A stretch of DNA of 5,333 nt from Bifidobacterium breve (GTDB lineage: Bacteria > Bacteroidota > Bacteroidia > Cytophagales > UBA9547): assembly GCA_943325655.2 (NCBI GenBank), contig CALPQG020000217.1:1-5333 (forward strand), written 5' to 3'. Positions 1 through 5,333 of the stretch are shown one piece after another. Position numbers and translations under genes: made by a program. Positions within the stretch are counted from its first letter, which is position 1; the number at the start of each line of letters is the position of its first letter. The notes beneath the pieces were generated by a model, which had not been told where the DNA came from, searched no databases, and saw nothing but the letters and a program-made list of their open reading frames with translations.

Positions 1-294
1 CAAAAAGCATTGTCCTCGGTAAACCATACCAAAGAGATTTTGTCTATCCCCACCAACTATACCGTGGAAGTAATTCCTTCAGGCTGTTGCGGCATGGCGG
101 GTTCATTTGGTTACGAAAAAGAACATTACGACCTGAGCATGAAAGTGGGAGAACTGGTATTGTTCCCGGCAGTGCGTTTCGCTGGCGACGCCATCATTGC
201 CGCGCCAGGCACAAGTTGTCGTCACCAAATCAAAGACGGTACTGGAAAGGTGGCACAGCATCCGGTGGAGGTGTTGTGGGAGGCGCTGGTGTAG
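1..294 (+). CDS. FAD- and Fe-S-binding oxidoreductase, C-terminal fragment (5' end outside window)
   Basis: The frame is open from the first base, so these are the last 97 codons of a longer gene; a TTG at base 10 is not a credible start. Seen: the stretch PSGCCGMAGSFGYEKEHY (residues 26-43), with the paired cysteines C29-C30 followed by glycine, then APGTSCRHQI with C73, then an HPVEVL ending. This is the signature of the cysteine-rich CCG domain at the end of GlcF/LutA/GlpC-like Fe-S subunits and of single-chain FAD-linked oxidases in which a GlcD-type flavin domain is fused to the Fe-S part (YdiJ type, usually about 1000 aa). In that family the domain helps pass electrons from oxidation of 2-hydroxy acids such as lactate or glycolate to the respiratory chain. 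The spacing and the GTSCRHQ motif fit the fused form best, but the flavin domain lies outside the window, so the substrate and the fused state are inferred. A strong terminator follows 24 bp after the stop. Confidence 0.82.
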   Translation, partial: QKALSSVNHTKEILSIPTNYTVEVIPSGCCGMAGSFGYEKEHYDLSMKVGELVLFPAVRFAGDAIIAAPGTSCRHQIKDGTGKVAQHPVEVLWEALV

Positions 295-318
295 GCACAA
301 AAATTAAGAGTTTAGCGT

Positions 319-350
319 AAGGCTGCATCTAATAGGTGTAGCCTTTGTTT
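319..350 (+). terminator. Intrinsic terminator of the oxidoreductase gene
   Basis: Bases 319-345 fold into a 12-bp stem with two G-T wobbles and no bulge, closed by a 3-nt loop. The left arm is AAGGCTGCATCT and the right arm AGGTGTAGCCTT. A T-rich tail (TTTGTTT) overlaps and follows the right arm. It sits 24 bp past the stop codon of the plus-strand oxidoreductase and has the classic form of a factor-independent terminator. The lower stem is also A-rich on the opposite side, so it could work in both directions and might also stop minus-strand transcripts coming from the right. Confidence 0.8.
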
Positions 351-423
351 ATTTAAAACAAAAAGAATTGTTTAAAGAAACCATAGAAGAAGTACTTCCA
401 TATTTACAAGTATATCAAGGCAA

Positions 424-443
424 TTTAGGGGCTGCTGAAAAAG
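424..443 (+). repeat. Solo copy of the element end (direct repeat of 501-520)
   Basis: Bases 424-443 (TTTAGGGGCTGCTGAAAAAG) match bases 501-520 (TGTAGGGCCTGCTGAAAAAG) at 18 of 20 positions in the same orientation, 77 bp apart, with the 12-mer CTGCTGAAAAAG identical. The second copy is one end of the inverted-repeat-bounded segment at 505-783. A GGG-CTG-CTGAAAAA core resembles the terminal inverted repeats of some DDE-transposase insertion sequences (IS1182-like ends often read as GGCTGTTGAAAAA), but this is a resemblance from memory and not a match. The copy may be a solo end left by an older insertion or an imprecise excision. Confidence 0.4.
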
Positions 444-564
444 TGGTATATTCTCATTAATCTTTACTTTTTACAAATATTTATAACTTTTTTCGGTTTA
501 TGTAGGGCCTGCTGAAAAAGCATTAACATTATAATTAACAGTGATTTATGATTAAAAATAGATT

Positions 565-714
565 TTAAAGTGCAAACAAATCATGCGCAACCTTTGAATT
601 GTCTTGCGTACGACCTTTTAAAAAATGCGTTATCCCTATATTCTCGGGATTAATCCATGAAGCGTTTAAAAAGTCAAATGCACGGATATTTGGAGATTTA
701 ATATCAAAACCCAT
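565..714 (-). CDS. Possible small protein, 49 aa, inside the inverted-repeat element; no known family
   Basis: An ATG at 714 opens 49 codons ending in TAA at 565. An in-frame TGA three codons upstream fixes the longest possible start. The protein begins MGFDIKSPNIRAF and has mixed polar, aromatic and charged residues (FLNASWINPENIG, then HFLKGRTQDNSKVAHDLFAL at the C-terminus). That composition is more protein-like than a chance frame in such AT-rich DNA. There is no signal peptide, membrane segment or cysteine. I do not recognise the family. It is enclosed by inverted ends, so it could be a small cargo gene, the decayed tail of a transposase, or a chance frame. A weak Bacteroidota-style promoter match lies just upstream. 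No ribosome binding site is visible. It overlaps two of the element's palindromes, which argues that the DNA structure rather than the protein might be what is conserved. Confidence 0.33.
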   Translation of the reverse strand: MGFDIKSPNIRAFDFLNASWINPENIGITHFLKGRTQDNSKVAHDLFAL

Positions 715-726
715 GCACTTTCATAT

Positions 727-757
727 TAAAACTACATGTATTCTACTGTAATTTAAA
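727..757 (-). promoter_or_regulatory. Weak candidate Bacteroidota-type promoter for the 49-aa frame
   Basis: On the minus strand, TTTA (757-754) is followed after 19 bases by TAGTTTTA (734-727). The phylum's primary-sigma consensus is TTTG, about 19-21 bases, then TAnnTTTG, so each box misses by one base and the spacing is right. The leader to the ATG at 714 would be only a few bases. Matches this good are not rare in AT-rich spacers, and the downstream box overlaps a palindrome arm, so the call is tentative. Confidence 0.18.
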
Positions 758-896
758 GCTTTTAAATTTTTCAGGAGGCTCCCAATAACCGGTTAAATTC
801 AATCTTCATCAATCCAATATAGGGCTAGTTTTAATACTTCATTATACTTTCAATAATTTAACGCTAGTTTAAATCTAATTTATTTTTTAAATCCCG

Positions 897-2867
897 CTAC
901 TTCCTCACAAACACCAAGGTTATTTTATTGAAATCCGCAGCAGCATTAATCACTTTTCTGAAATTTTCAAAAATGCTTAATGGATAAATGACTCTTTTGT
1001 AATATTCAACCACTGAAATTTTAACCACATTGCCTTCTATTTTGTAGGTAGAGGTAAATGCCATGGTTCTTTCTCCCTTGTCTTCATAAAACACATCCAT
1101 GTTCAGGTCCAACAAGTTGGTTACCTGGTAACCCTCAGGAATGGTGATGTTTATTTCGCGGTCATAGCCATGGTTGTGGATGTTTTCTACTTCTTGTTGG
1201 CGCTTGGTGTCCTGGTACAATTCAGACTGTCGGCCTATCAATTCGCCTACTTTAAACATGTATTTTGAACCTGCCTTTTCAACCACTGCATTTGATTCCA
1301 AATCAGCTTTGATTTCAAGTGGTTTTAAAGGCGTATTTCCCGTCATGTCATAATTTAAAATTTCCAAATTATACACTTTACCATCTTCTGCTGATGATTT
1401 TACAAGGCTTTCACCCAACTCTTTTTTCTTTTCATCCGTTAATAAATTGATATAAGGTTGCAAGGAAACCACCGTATGTCCCGACATGGTGGTTTTGTAT
1501 TTGATGTTTACTCCTTCAAAATCTGGCTTAAACTTCACCTCCAGGTAATGGTTATGAAAACTTAATTTGTAATCTGAGGCAGGGATAAACTTGATAATAT
1601 CCACTGCAAGTGTCTTTTTCCCTGTTGCTACGGGATTGATGTACATGCCATAGTTGGCACTCCAAAAATGTGGAAAGAAAGGATAGCGGTATTCAAATTC
1701 GTAAGGAGCAATGTATTTGTCCAAAGATTCAAAATAGATCAGGTAATTGTCTAAGAAACCAAGGTATTCAAACTTAGGATCAAATTTTTCTTCGTTCCTG
1801 TCAGAGGTAATAACAAGTTGATGTTTGATTCCGGCTTTGGTAAACGCAGCCACCATTAACCTCAACATGCCAAATTTGCTGGCTACTTTTTTACTGATAA
1901 TGGTTTCAACAATATACCCTTGTTTGTCAACATTGTCATTGATAAGGATATTGTTTTTGATGTAATTTTCAATCAAAATAACCTTTTCTTCTTCTGTTTT
2001 CGCATTGGCTACCCCGATGGTTTTGAGCAATTTGTCGACAGGTTTTAAGGATTTTTCGTTTTCCCAATAATAAACCTTGTCATAAATAGATTGTGCTTCA
2101 TCTGACCACCTGAACAATTTGTTTTTGACATTGGCATCCAGTTTATAATTGATGCACATTTTATTGGCATTGTATGTACTGAATTCTTCTTTGTGCAGGG
2201 CAGGAATTTCATTCACTTTTACGGTTAAATAATTCTTTTCCGTTTTCGTACTGTCAATGTTTGAAAGGGCATTAGGAAATCCATTGTAAGATTTGCTGAC
2301 AAAAATCAGGTTAATAGGACTAATCAGTTCAAAATCAACATTACGCGTGATGATTCCTGATTGAAATACTTCCCTGCTGTAAAAAGTTGGTGTGGAATGA
2401 AGGATATAAAAATATTCTATTTCGCAATTCTTTTCAGCACCTTCAATCGCAAATATTTTATAGGCTCCAGCATTTTCAAGGTTGTCAACTTCTTTGATAT
2501 TTGCTTTGTTGAGGGCAATAATTTTCCCTTCCTGGGTAATCACGCGAACTTTAAGCTCAATGATCTCAATAACATCGTGCATGGGAATGTACACTTTATT
2601 GAAACTTTGCAATGCCTGGTCTGAATTGACCCTAATAATTTTATGGATCAAATTATAACATTCGGGTACACCGGCTGCATTGTAAACATATTCAAAGCCT
2701 CTTTTGTCTTTTAAAATAATGGCTTGCTCTTGTTCGTCCTGAGAAGAGATTGTACTTACTCTCCTACTTTCTGTCCAGTTGTAACCTTCGTATTCAAATG
2801 TTTTTGCAATACCAAATAGGCTGTGAAGGCTCACGATGAAGCACAACAAAAAAGATTTTTTTAACAT
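897..2867 (-). CDS. Exported DUF3857/transglutaminase-like protein lacking the catalytic triad (probable pseudoenzyme)
   Basis: 656 aa. Residues 1-21 form a signal peptide (MLKKSFLLCFIVSLHSLFGIA, basic start and hydrophobic core, probable cleavage after A21). No lipobox is present, so it is probably soluble in the periplasm or secreted. Residues about 70-235 match the layout of DUF3857 (beta-rich), about 285-395 a transglutaminase-like core, and about 565-655 a C-terminal beta domain with an IPEGYQV motif matching IPVGYQL in its neighbour. When the core is aligned to the upstream paralogue using the KAGI/KYANI helix, the position of the catalytic Cys is K331 (ASKFG in place of GDCKD). The His position falls in FLDNYLIYF with no histidine, and the Asp position in KYIAPYE, where D is replaced by A or P. 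The protein should therefore have no thiol-protease or transglutaminase activity; a binding or partner role is inferred. The gene starts 32 bp after its paralogue and is probably co-transcribed. The start is set by the signal peptide; no Shine-Dalgarno is visible. The reading frame is intact and full length, which argues against a pseudogene. Confidence 0.85.
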   Translation of the reverse strand: MLKKSFLLCFIVSLHSLFGIAKTFEYEGYNWTESRRVSTISSQDEQEQAIILKDKRGFEYVYNAAGVPECYNLIHKIIRVNSDQALQSFNKVYIPMHDVIEIIELKVRVITQEGKIIALNKANIKEVDNLENAGAYKIFAIEGAEKNCEIEYFYILHSTPTFYSREVFQSGIITRNVDFELISPINLIFVSKSYNGFPNALSNIDSTKTEKNYLTVKVNEIPALHKEEFSTYNANKMCINYKLDANVKNKLFRWSDEAQSIYDKVYYWENEKSLKPVDKLLKTIGVANAKTEEEKVILIENYIKNNILINDNVDKQGYIVETIISKKVASKFGMLRLMVAAFTKAGIKHQLVITSDRNEEKFDPKFEYLGFLDNYLIYFESLDKYIAPYEFEYRYPFFPHFWSANYGMYINPVATGKKTLAVDIIKFIPASDYKLSFHNHYLEVKFKPDFEGVNIKYKTTMSGHTVVSLQPYINLLTDEKKKELGESLVKSSAEDGKVYNLEILNYDMTGNTPLKPLEIKADLESNAVVEKAGSKYMFKVGELIGRQSELYQDTKRQQEVENIHNHGYDREINITIPEGYQVTNLLDLNMDVFYEDKGERTMAFTSTYKIEGNVVKISVVEYYKRVIYPLSIFENFRKVINAAADFNKITLVFVRK

Positions 2868-2899
2868 GAAATTTAAATTTATGTGGTATACAATAGGAA

Positions 2900-4846
2900 T
2901 TATTTTTTGAGCACTACAACTTCTTTGTAGGCTTTACTCAGCGCTGAAACCATTTCATTCCAGGCTTTAAAAGCTGGTTTTTCAACTAGCAAAGTATTGA
3001 TAGTAATCCGCCTGGATAATGTAATGGTATTGTTTTTAACCGTATAATTGATGCTGAATCCGAACAGGTCATTTTGATAGGTTACATTTTCAGGTACATA
3101 GTTCAGTTGGTATCCCACAGGAATTTCCATTACAACGATAAACTTGTCGTTATATTTGTAATCTCTCTCCACAGGCAGTTGACGTGTCGCGGTGTCGAGT
3201 TGAGCATGCTGTAAATGTTTGTCTAAATTCAGGTTAATGTAGATTTCATTTTGAATTTTTTTTGCATAATCTTCCACTTTAAAGGCATACTCCATCTGCA
3301 ATGGTTTGTCTCGGTCAGCAAGGTCTTTGATGGCGTAATTTTCAAGGAAAAATTTATTATTTCCTTTCTCTAAATAACCGACCAAAATTTCTTTTTCTTT
3401 GATGGCATTTTTTGCAATCAGCGGATGTACCAAATCGAGCTTCGAATAGCCATCCAACACTACTTTTCCTTTTCCAAAAACAGTATTTCCCAAAATAGAA
3501 ATGGCGATAGAATCGTATCGTGCATTTTTTTCAGGAGCAATTTCGGGTACAATTTCTTTGTTAAAATCTTTGTCATTGACCGCCATAAGACACTGTTTGC
3601 CCTGAATCATGTCTGTGGGAAATCCATAACGGGTGTATATTCCTGTGGCATCCAAATATACATAAGCGCCATTTATTTTTGCCGTGGCAATCATGTGGTT
3701 GGCAGAACTAGGAGATGGGTTTTTATCGAATGTATAGGGAATATGTCTCGAACCAATCCATGTTAAATAGGCAGGTATGTTGGCGTATTTGAGCATGAAG
3801 GTAAGAATGCTCGCCATGTCTTTACAGTCACCATAGCGTTTTTGAAATACTGCACTTGCTTCTCTCGGAATAAATCCTCCATAACCATCTTCAAAAGCAA
3901 TGTACCTGATGTGGTCCTGTACCCAATAAAATATATTTTTGGTTTTAGTGGCGTCATCCTTGAGTCCATAAGTCAATGAATCGACCACTTTTTGGATGGC
4001 AGGATCATCCTTCAAATTGACATCTTTCACAAAGCTGTTTAAGAAATCATAGAGTACAGGTACATTCGACAAATACCTTTTTTGTTGTCCCTTGATTTCG
4101 GCTTCATCTACATAAATGATGATATGAGGCGCATAATACCGGATATTTGGGCTCCCATTTTCTATGCGGAAACCTTTAAGGTTTTTGGCTTTCCATTGGT
4201 AAGTAATTATATTTCCTTTTTTGGTTTCAGTAAATTCCAGTTGGTTTTTATCCATCCCAAATACTTCGTACTTGATTTTGATTTTAGATGAAAAAGTTAC
4301 CTGGTATTCGGATTCGATGACACCGATGTGTTCCGCAAAAAAATAGGCATTCAGAAAACGAGGTTCTCGAATGGTTTCTTTGTATTTTAAAATGCTCTTT
4401 GAGCCTTCCTTAATATTGGGAAATACGAAATTGATGCTTTTACTGTCGTCAAAAAAGATGCTGCCACCCATATCATTTTGGGTATTGAAATGCGTGACTT
4501 TGGTGGTTTCAAACTTTCCTTTGGCATTGGTACTTAAAGTTTTTGCTTCAATATCACTGATCTCAACAAACTTGGATTCATAGATAGTTTTTTCGGCAAA
4601 TATATTGGAGTTGTCACTGAGGTGTAGCATTTCAGCATAATTGTCAGCGGTTACAATGACGCTGTCGTGGACAATATCTATGGCAATAGATTCGCTTTTT
4701 TTAAGGTAAATCGCCAATTCCCCTTTATGCACTTTTTTAATTTCCTCCAATGTAGGGGAGTTTTGGGCTTTTAAAGGCCTAAATATTACCGTGCTCCAGA
4801 AGGTAATCGCGACAAATAAATATTTAAAAACAGCAGTATTGCGCAT
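2900..4846 (-). CDS. Exported DUF3857 and transglutaminase-domain protein with intact Cys-His-Asp triad
   Basis: 648 aa. An in-frame TGA lies directly before the ATG, fixing the start. Residues 1-27 look like a signal peptide (hydrophobic run LFVAITFWSTVIF, probable cleavage after A27 in LKA-QN), so the protein acts outside the cytoplasm. Residues about 55-235 correspond to DUF3857, about 285-405 to a transglutaminase-like core, and about 555-645 to the C-terminal beta domain often found with it (DUF3858 type). The core shows the family landmarks YWVQDHIRYI (307-316), GGFIPREASAVFQKRYGDCKD (323-343) with nucleophile C341, SANHMIATAK with H384, and YVYLDAT with D399. Bacterial members of this superfamily are cysteine proteases, amidases or cross-linking enzymes. 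The substrate of DUF3857 proteins is generally not established, and nothing here names one. It is the first gene of a probable two-gene operon with the triad-less paralogue 32 bp downstream. Length and domain order are usual for Bacteroidota members. Confidence 0.9.
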   Translation of the reverse strand: MRNTAVFKYLFVAITFWSTVIFRPLKAQNSPTLEEIKKVHKGELAIYLKKSESIAIDIVHDSVIVTADNYAEMLHLSDNSNIFAEKTIYESKFVEISDIEAKTLSTNAKGKFETTKVTHFNTQNDMGGSIFFDDSKSINFVFPNIKEGSKSILKYKETIREPRFLNAYFFAEHIGVIESEYQVTFSSKIKIKYEVFGMDKNQLEFTETKKGNIITYQWKAKNLKGFRIENGSPNIRYYAPHIIIYVDEAEIKGQQKRYLSNVPVLYDFLNSFVKDVNLKDDPAIQKVVDSLTYGLKDDATKTKNIFYWVQDHIRYIAFEDGYGGFIPREASAVFQKRYGDCKDMASILTFMLKYANIPAYLTWIGSRHIPYTFDKNPSPSSANHMIATAKINGAYVYLDATGIYTRYGFPTDMIQGKQCLMAVNDKDFNKEIVPEIAPEKNARYDSIAISILGNTVFGKGKVVLDGYSKLDLVHPLIAKNAIKEKEILVGYLEKGNNKFFLENYAIKDLADRDKPLQMEYAFKVEDYAKKIQNEIYINLNLDKHLQHAQLDTATRQLPVERDYKYNDKFIVVMEIPVGYQLNYVPENVTYQNDLFGFSINYTVKNNTITLSRRITINTLLVEKPAFKAWNEMVSALSKAYKEVVVLKK

Positions 4847-5187
4847 TCAGCATTGAATTTTATTCCCAACAATCTAAATCCTTTTCAAGAACCAATAGTT
4901 CGATTCCTGAAGAATTTACCAAGGTACATATTTTACAAAATTTTGACTATTTTTTGGTGTGCCTTTTTGTGGGGATGTTGATAAATGGTAATATAACGGT
5001 AATTAAAAGGGTTACACCGCACTGTCATGTTTACCGATAAGATTTTATTTGCAATCTGTGGTAGATTTTTTTTCGCTATGACGCAGAGATTCTGAAGAAT
5101 TTTTTGAATCAATTATACAATAGTAATTTTAATTCTTTTATAATGGCTAAATTCAAGTAGTATTAAGTATCAATACTTCGTTAAAAA
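4847..5187. other. 341-bp AT-rich upstream region of the transglutaminase-like operon
   Basis: This must hold the promoter of the minus-strand operon, but no well-spaced pair of Bacteroidota promoter boxes was found. The best single box is TACCTTGG (minus strand, 4926-4919), seven of eight to TAnnTTTG, without a matching upstream box. Other contents are a possible extragenic repeat remnant (5053-5090), a pair of GGTAAT repeats (4987-5003 area) and overlapping short palindromes around 5154-5179 (AGTATT, AAGTAT, AATACTT) just past the stop of the edge gene. The palindromes have no T-run and are not a convincing terminator. No frame of gene-like composition is seen. Confidence 0.5.
5053..5090. 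repeat. Possible dispersed extragenic repeat remnant (AATCTGTGGT ... ACGCAGAGA type)
   Basis: The segment reads AATCTGTGGTAGA, a run of eight T's, CGCTATG, then ACGCAGAGATTC. Short units of the form AATCTGTGGT and ACGCAGAGA recur in spacers of many environmental bacterial genomes, including Bacteroidota, usually side by side as here. The likeness is recalled from general experience. Only one copy lies in this window, so its repeat nature cannot be shown from the sequence itself. Confidence 0.3.
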
Positions 5188-5325
5188 CTACGCAGCAATA
5201 GTGCCATATAAAGCAAGCTGTTGTGCTAGTTGTATATTTTTAGGCTTGTTAGGGTTAATGCCGAATAGCTCAAAAAATTGATGCAATAGTAACTTATTGT
5301 GATTCATTGTTTTAACATCAGACAT
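5188..5325 (-). CDS. Unrecognised small protein at window edge (45 aa from the first ATG, may continue beyond the edge)
   Basis: An ATG at 5325 gives 45 codons ending in TAG at 5188. The frame is also open upstream through codons TCT and TTT to the window end, so this may be the tail of a longer gene. The protein starts MSDVKTMNHNKLLLHQ and continues with a phenylalanine- and leucine-rich, probably helical segment (FFELFGINPNKPKN) and a C-terminal IQLAQQLALYGTIAA. The amphipathic pattern and varied composition look like real protein and unlike the AT-rich spacer beside it. There is no signal peptide or transmembrane run. I do not recognise a family. A short protein that ends abruptly beside a repeat-bearing spacer could be an intact small gene or the truncated start of a broken one; the bases after the stop do not continue the reading in another frame. 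Confidence 0.45.
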   Translation of the reverse strand: MSDVKTMNHNKLLLHQFFELFGINPNKPKNIQLAQQLALYGTIAA

Positions 5326-5333
5326 AGAAAATG

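Larger units (their letters stand above)
505..783. mobile_element. Putative MITE-like or decayed insertion element with imperfect terminal inverted repeats
   Basis: The left end is GGGCCTGCTGAAAAA (505-519). The complement of the right end (783 back to 767) is GGGAGCCTCCTGAAAAA. The two align over the whole end with one mismatch and a 2-base insertion. They enclose 279 bp, too short for a transposase. The interior carries an 11-bp imperfect inverted repeat with one mismatch (612-622 with 665-675), a small ATCCC/GGGAT hairpin inside it (632-636 with 646-650), and a 12-bp near-perfect palindrome (697-708 with 719-730, one mismatch, 10-nt loop). A 49-codon minus-strand frame lies within. No target-site duplication is obvious at the flanks (TTTATGTA on the left, AATAACCGG on the right), so either the boundaries have decayed or the inverted ends arose otherwise. 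It lies in the spacer between two converging transcription units, a usual place for such insertions. Confidence 0.35.
295..896. other. 602-bp spacer between converging genes
   Basis: This stretch separates the stop of the plus-strand oxidoreductase from the stop of the minus-strand transglutaminase-like operon. It holds, in order, the terminator (319-350), a solo element end (424-443), the inverted-repeat-bounded segment (505-783) with its small frame, and an AT-rich tail (784-896). No tRNA-like cloverleaf or CRISPR-like repeat was seen. No convincing terminator with a T-run was found for the minus-strand operon: the only hairpin close to its stop (856-874, a 7-bp stem with a bulge) lacks one. 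Confidence 0.6.

Noticed and set aside
308..460. A 50-codon open stretch on the plus strand ending in a protein-like segment (ETIEEVLPYLQVYQ).
   Set aside because: It has no ATG, runs through the terminator hairpin, and its end is made of the repeated element end. A TTG at 368 would give only about 30 codons. It is more likely chance or an unreadable relic.
751..770. AT-rich palindrome around AAAGCTTT followed by T's on the plus strand, considered as a terminator.
   Set aside because: The stem is almost all A-T with a bulge, no plus-strand gene lies upstream that needs it, and it abuts the right inverted end of the element.
856..874. Hairpin ATTTAAC-GCTA-GTTTAAAT just past the stop of the minus-strand operon, considered as its terminator.
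   Set aside because: The stem is short, AT-rich and bulged, and no T-run follows it on the minus strand.
3425..3766. 113-codon plus-strand frame within the 648-aa gene, and similar plus-strand frames at 2361-2624, 4082-4291 and 4371-4583.
   Set aside because: All lie opposite well-supported minus-strand coding sequence with clear domains; they are antisense shadows.
4919..4926. TACCTTGG on the minus strand as the promoter box of the transglutaminase-like operon.
   Set aside because: It matches TAnnTTTG at seven of eight positions, but there is no TTTG-like box about 19-21 bases upstream.
5154..5179. Overlapping AGTATT/AATACT and AAGTAT/ATACTT palindromes after the edge gene, considered as a terminator or operator.
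   Set aside because: The stems are only six AT-rich pairs with alternative pairings and no T-run, so this is within chance for this base composition.

Overview
The window is AT-rich DNA, most likely from a member of the Bacteroidota. The evidence is indirect: there are no Shine-Dalgarno sequences before the two large genes, the leaders are A/T-rich, and two long secreted proteins of the DUF3857/transglutaminase type, common in that phylum, lie in tandem. No marker gene is present, so a finer placement is not possible.

Layout, left to right. Positions 1-294 (+) hold the last 97 codons of a large FAD- and Fe-S-dependent oxidoreductase. They end in the cysteine-rich CCG domain and are followed by a strong intrinsic terminator (319-350). 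Positions 351-896 hold no large gene. Within them, 505-783 is bounded by imperfect inverted ends (GGGCCTGCTGAAAAA and its complement) and looks like a small or decayed insertion element. It encloses a 49-codon minus-strand frame (565-714). A second copy of the left end lies at 424-443.

Positions 897-4846 (-) are the main content: two paralogous exported proteins, 648 aa (4846 to 2900, transcribed first) and 656 aa (2867 to 897), 32 bp apart and probably one operon. Both have a signal peptide, a DUF3857-like beta domain, a transglutaminase-like core and a similar C-terminal beta domain. The upstream protein keeps a Cys-His-Asp triad (C341, H384, D399). The downstream one has lost all three residues, so the pair looks like an active enzyme next to a pseudoenzyme. 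Their substrate cannot be read from the sequence.

Positions 4847-5187 are an AT-rich leader and intergenic region with a possible dispersed extragenic repeat remnant (5053-5090). At the right edge a short minus-strand frame (stop at 5188) encodes at least 45 residues of an unrecognised protein and stays open to the window end.

The oxidoreductase and the transglutaminase-like operon converge on the 295-896 region and show no functional link. The most notable points are the active/inactive paralogue pair and the inverted-repeat-bounded element with its tiny frame. No clear new multi-gene system is evident.
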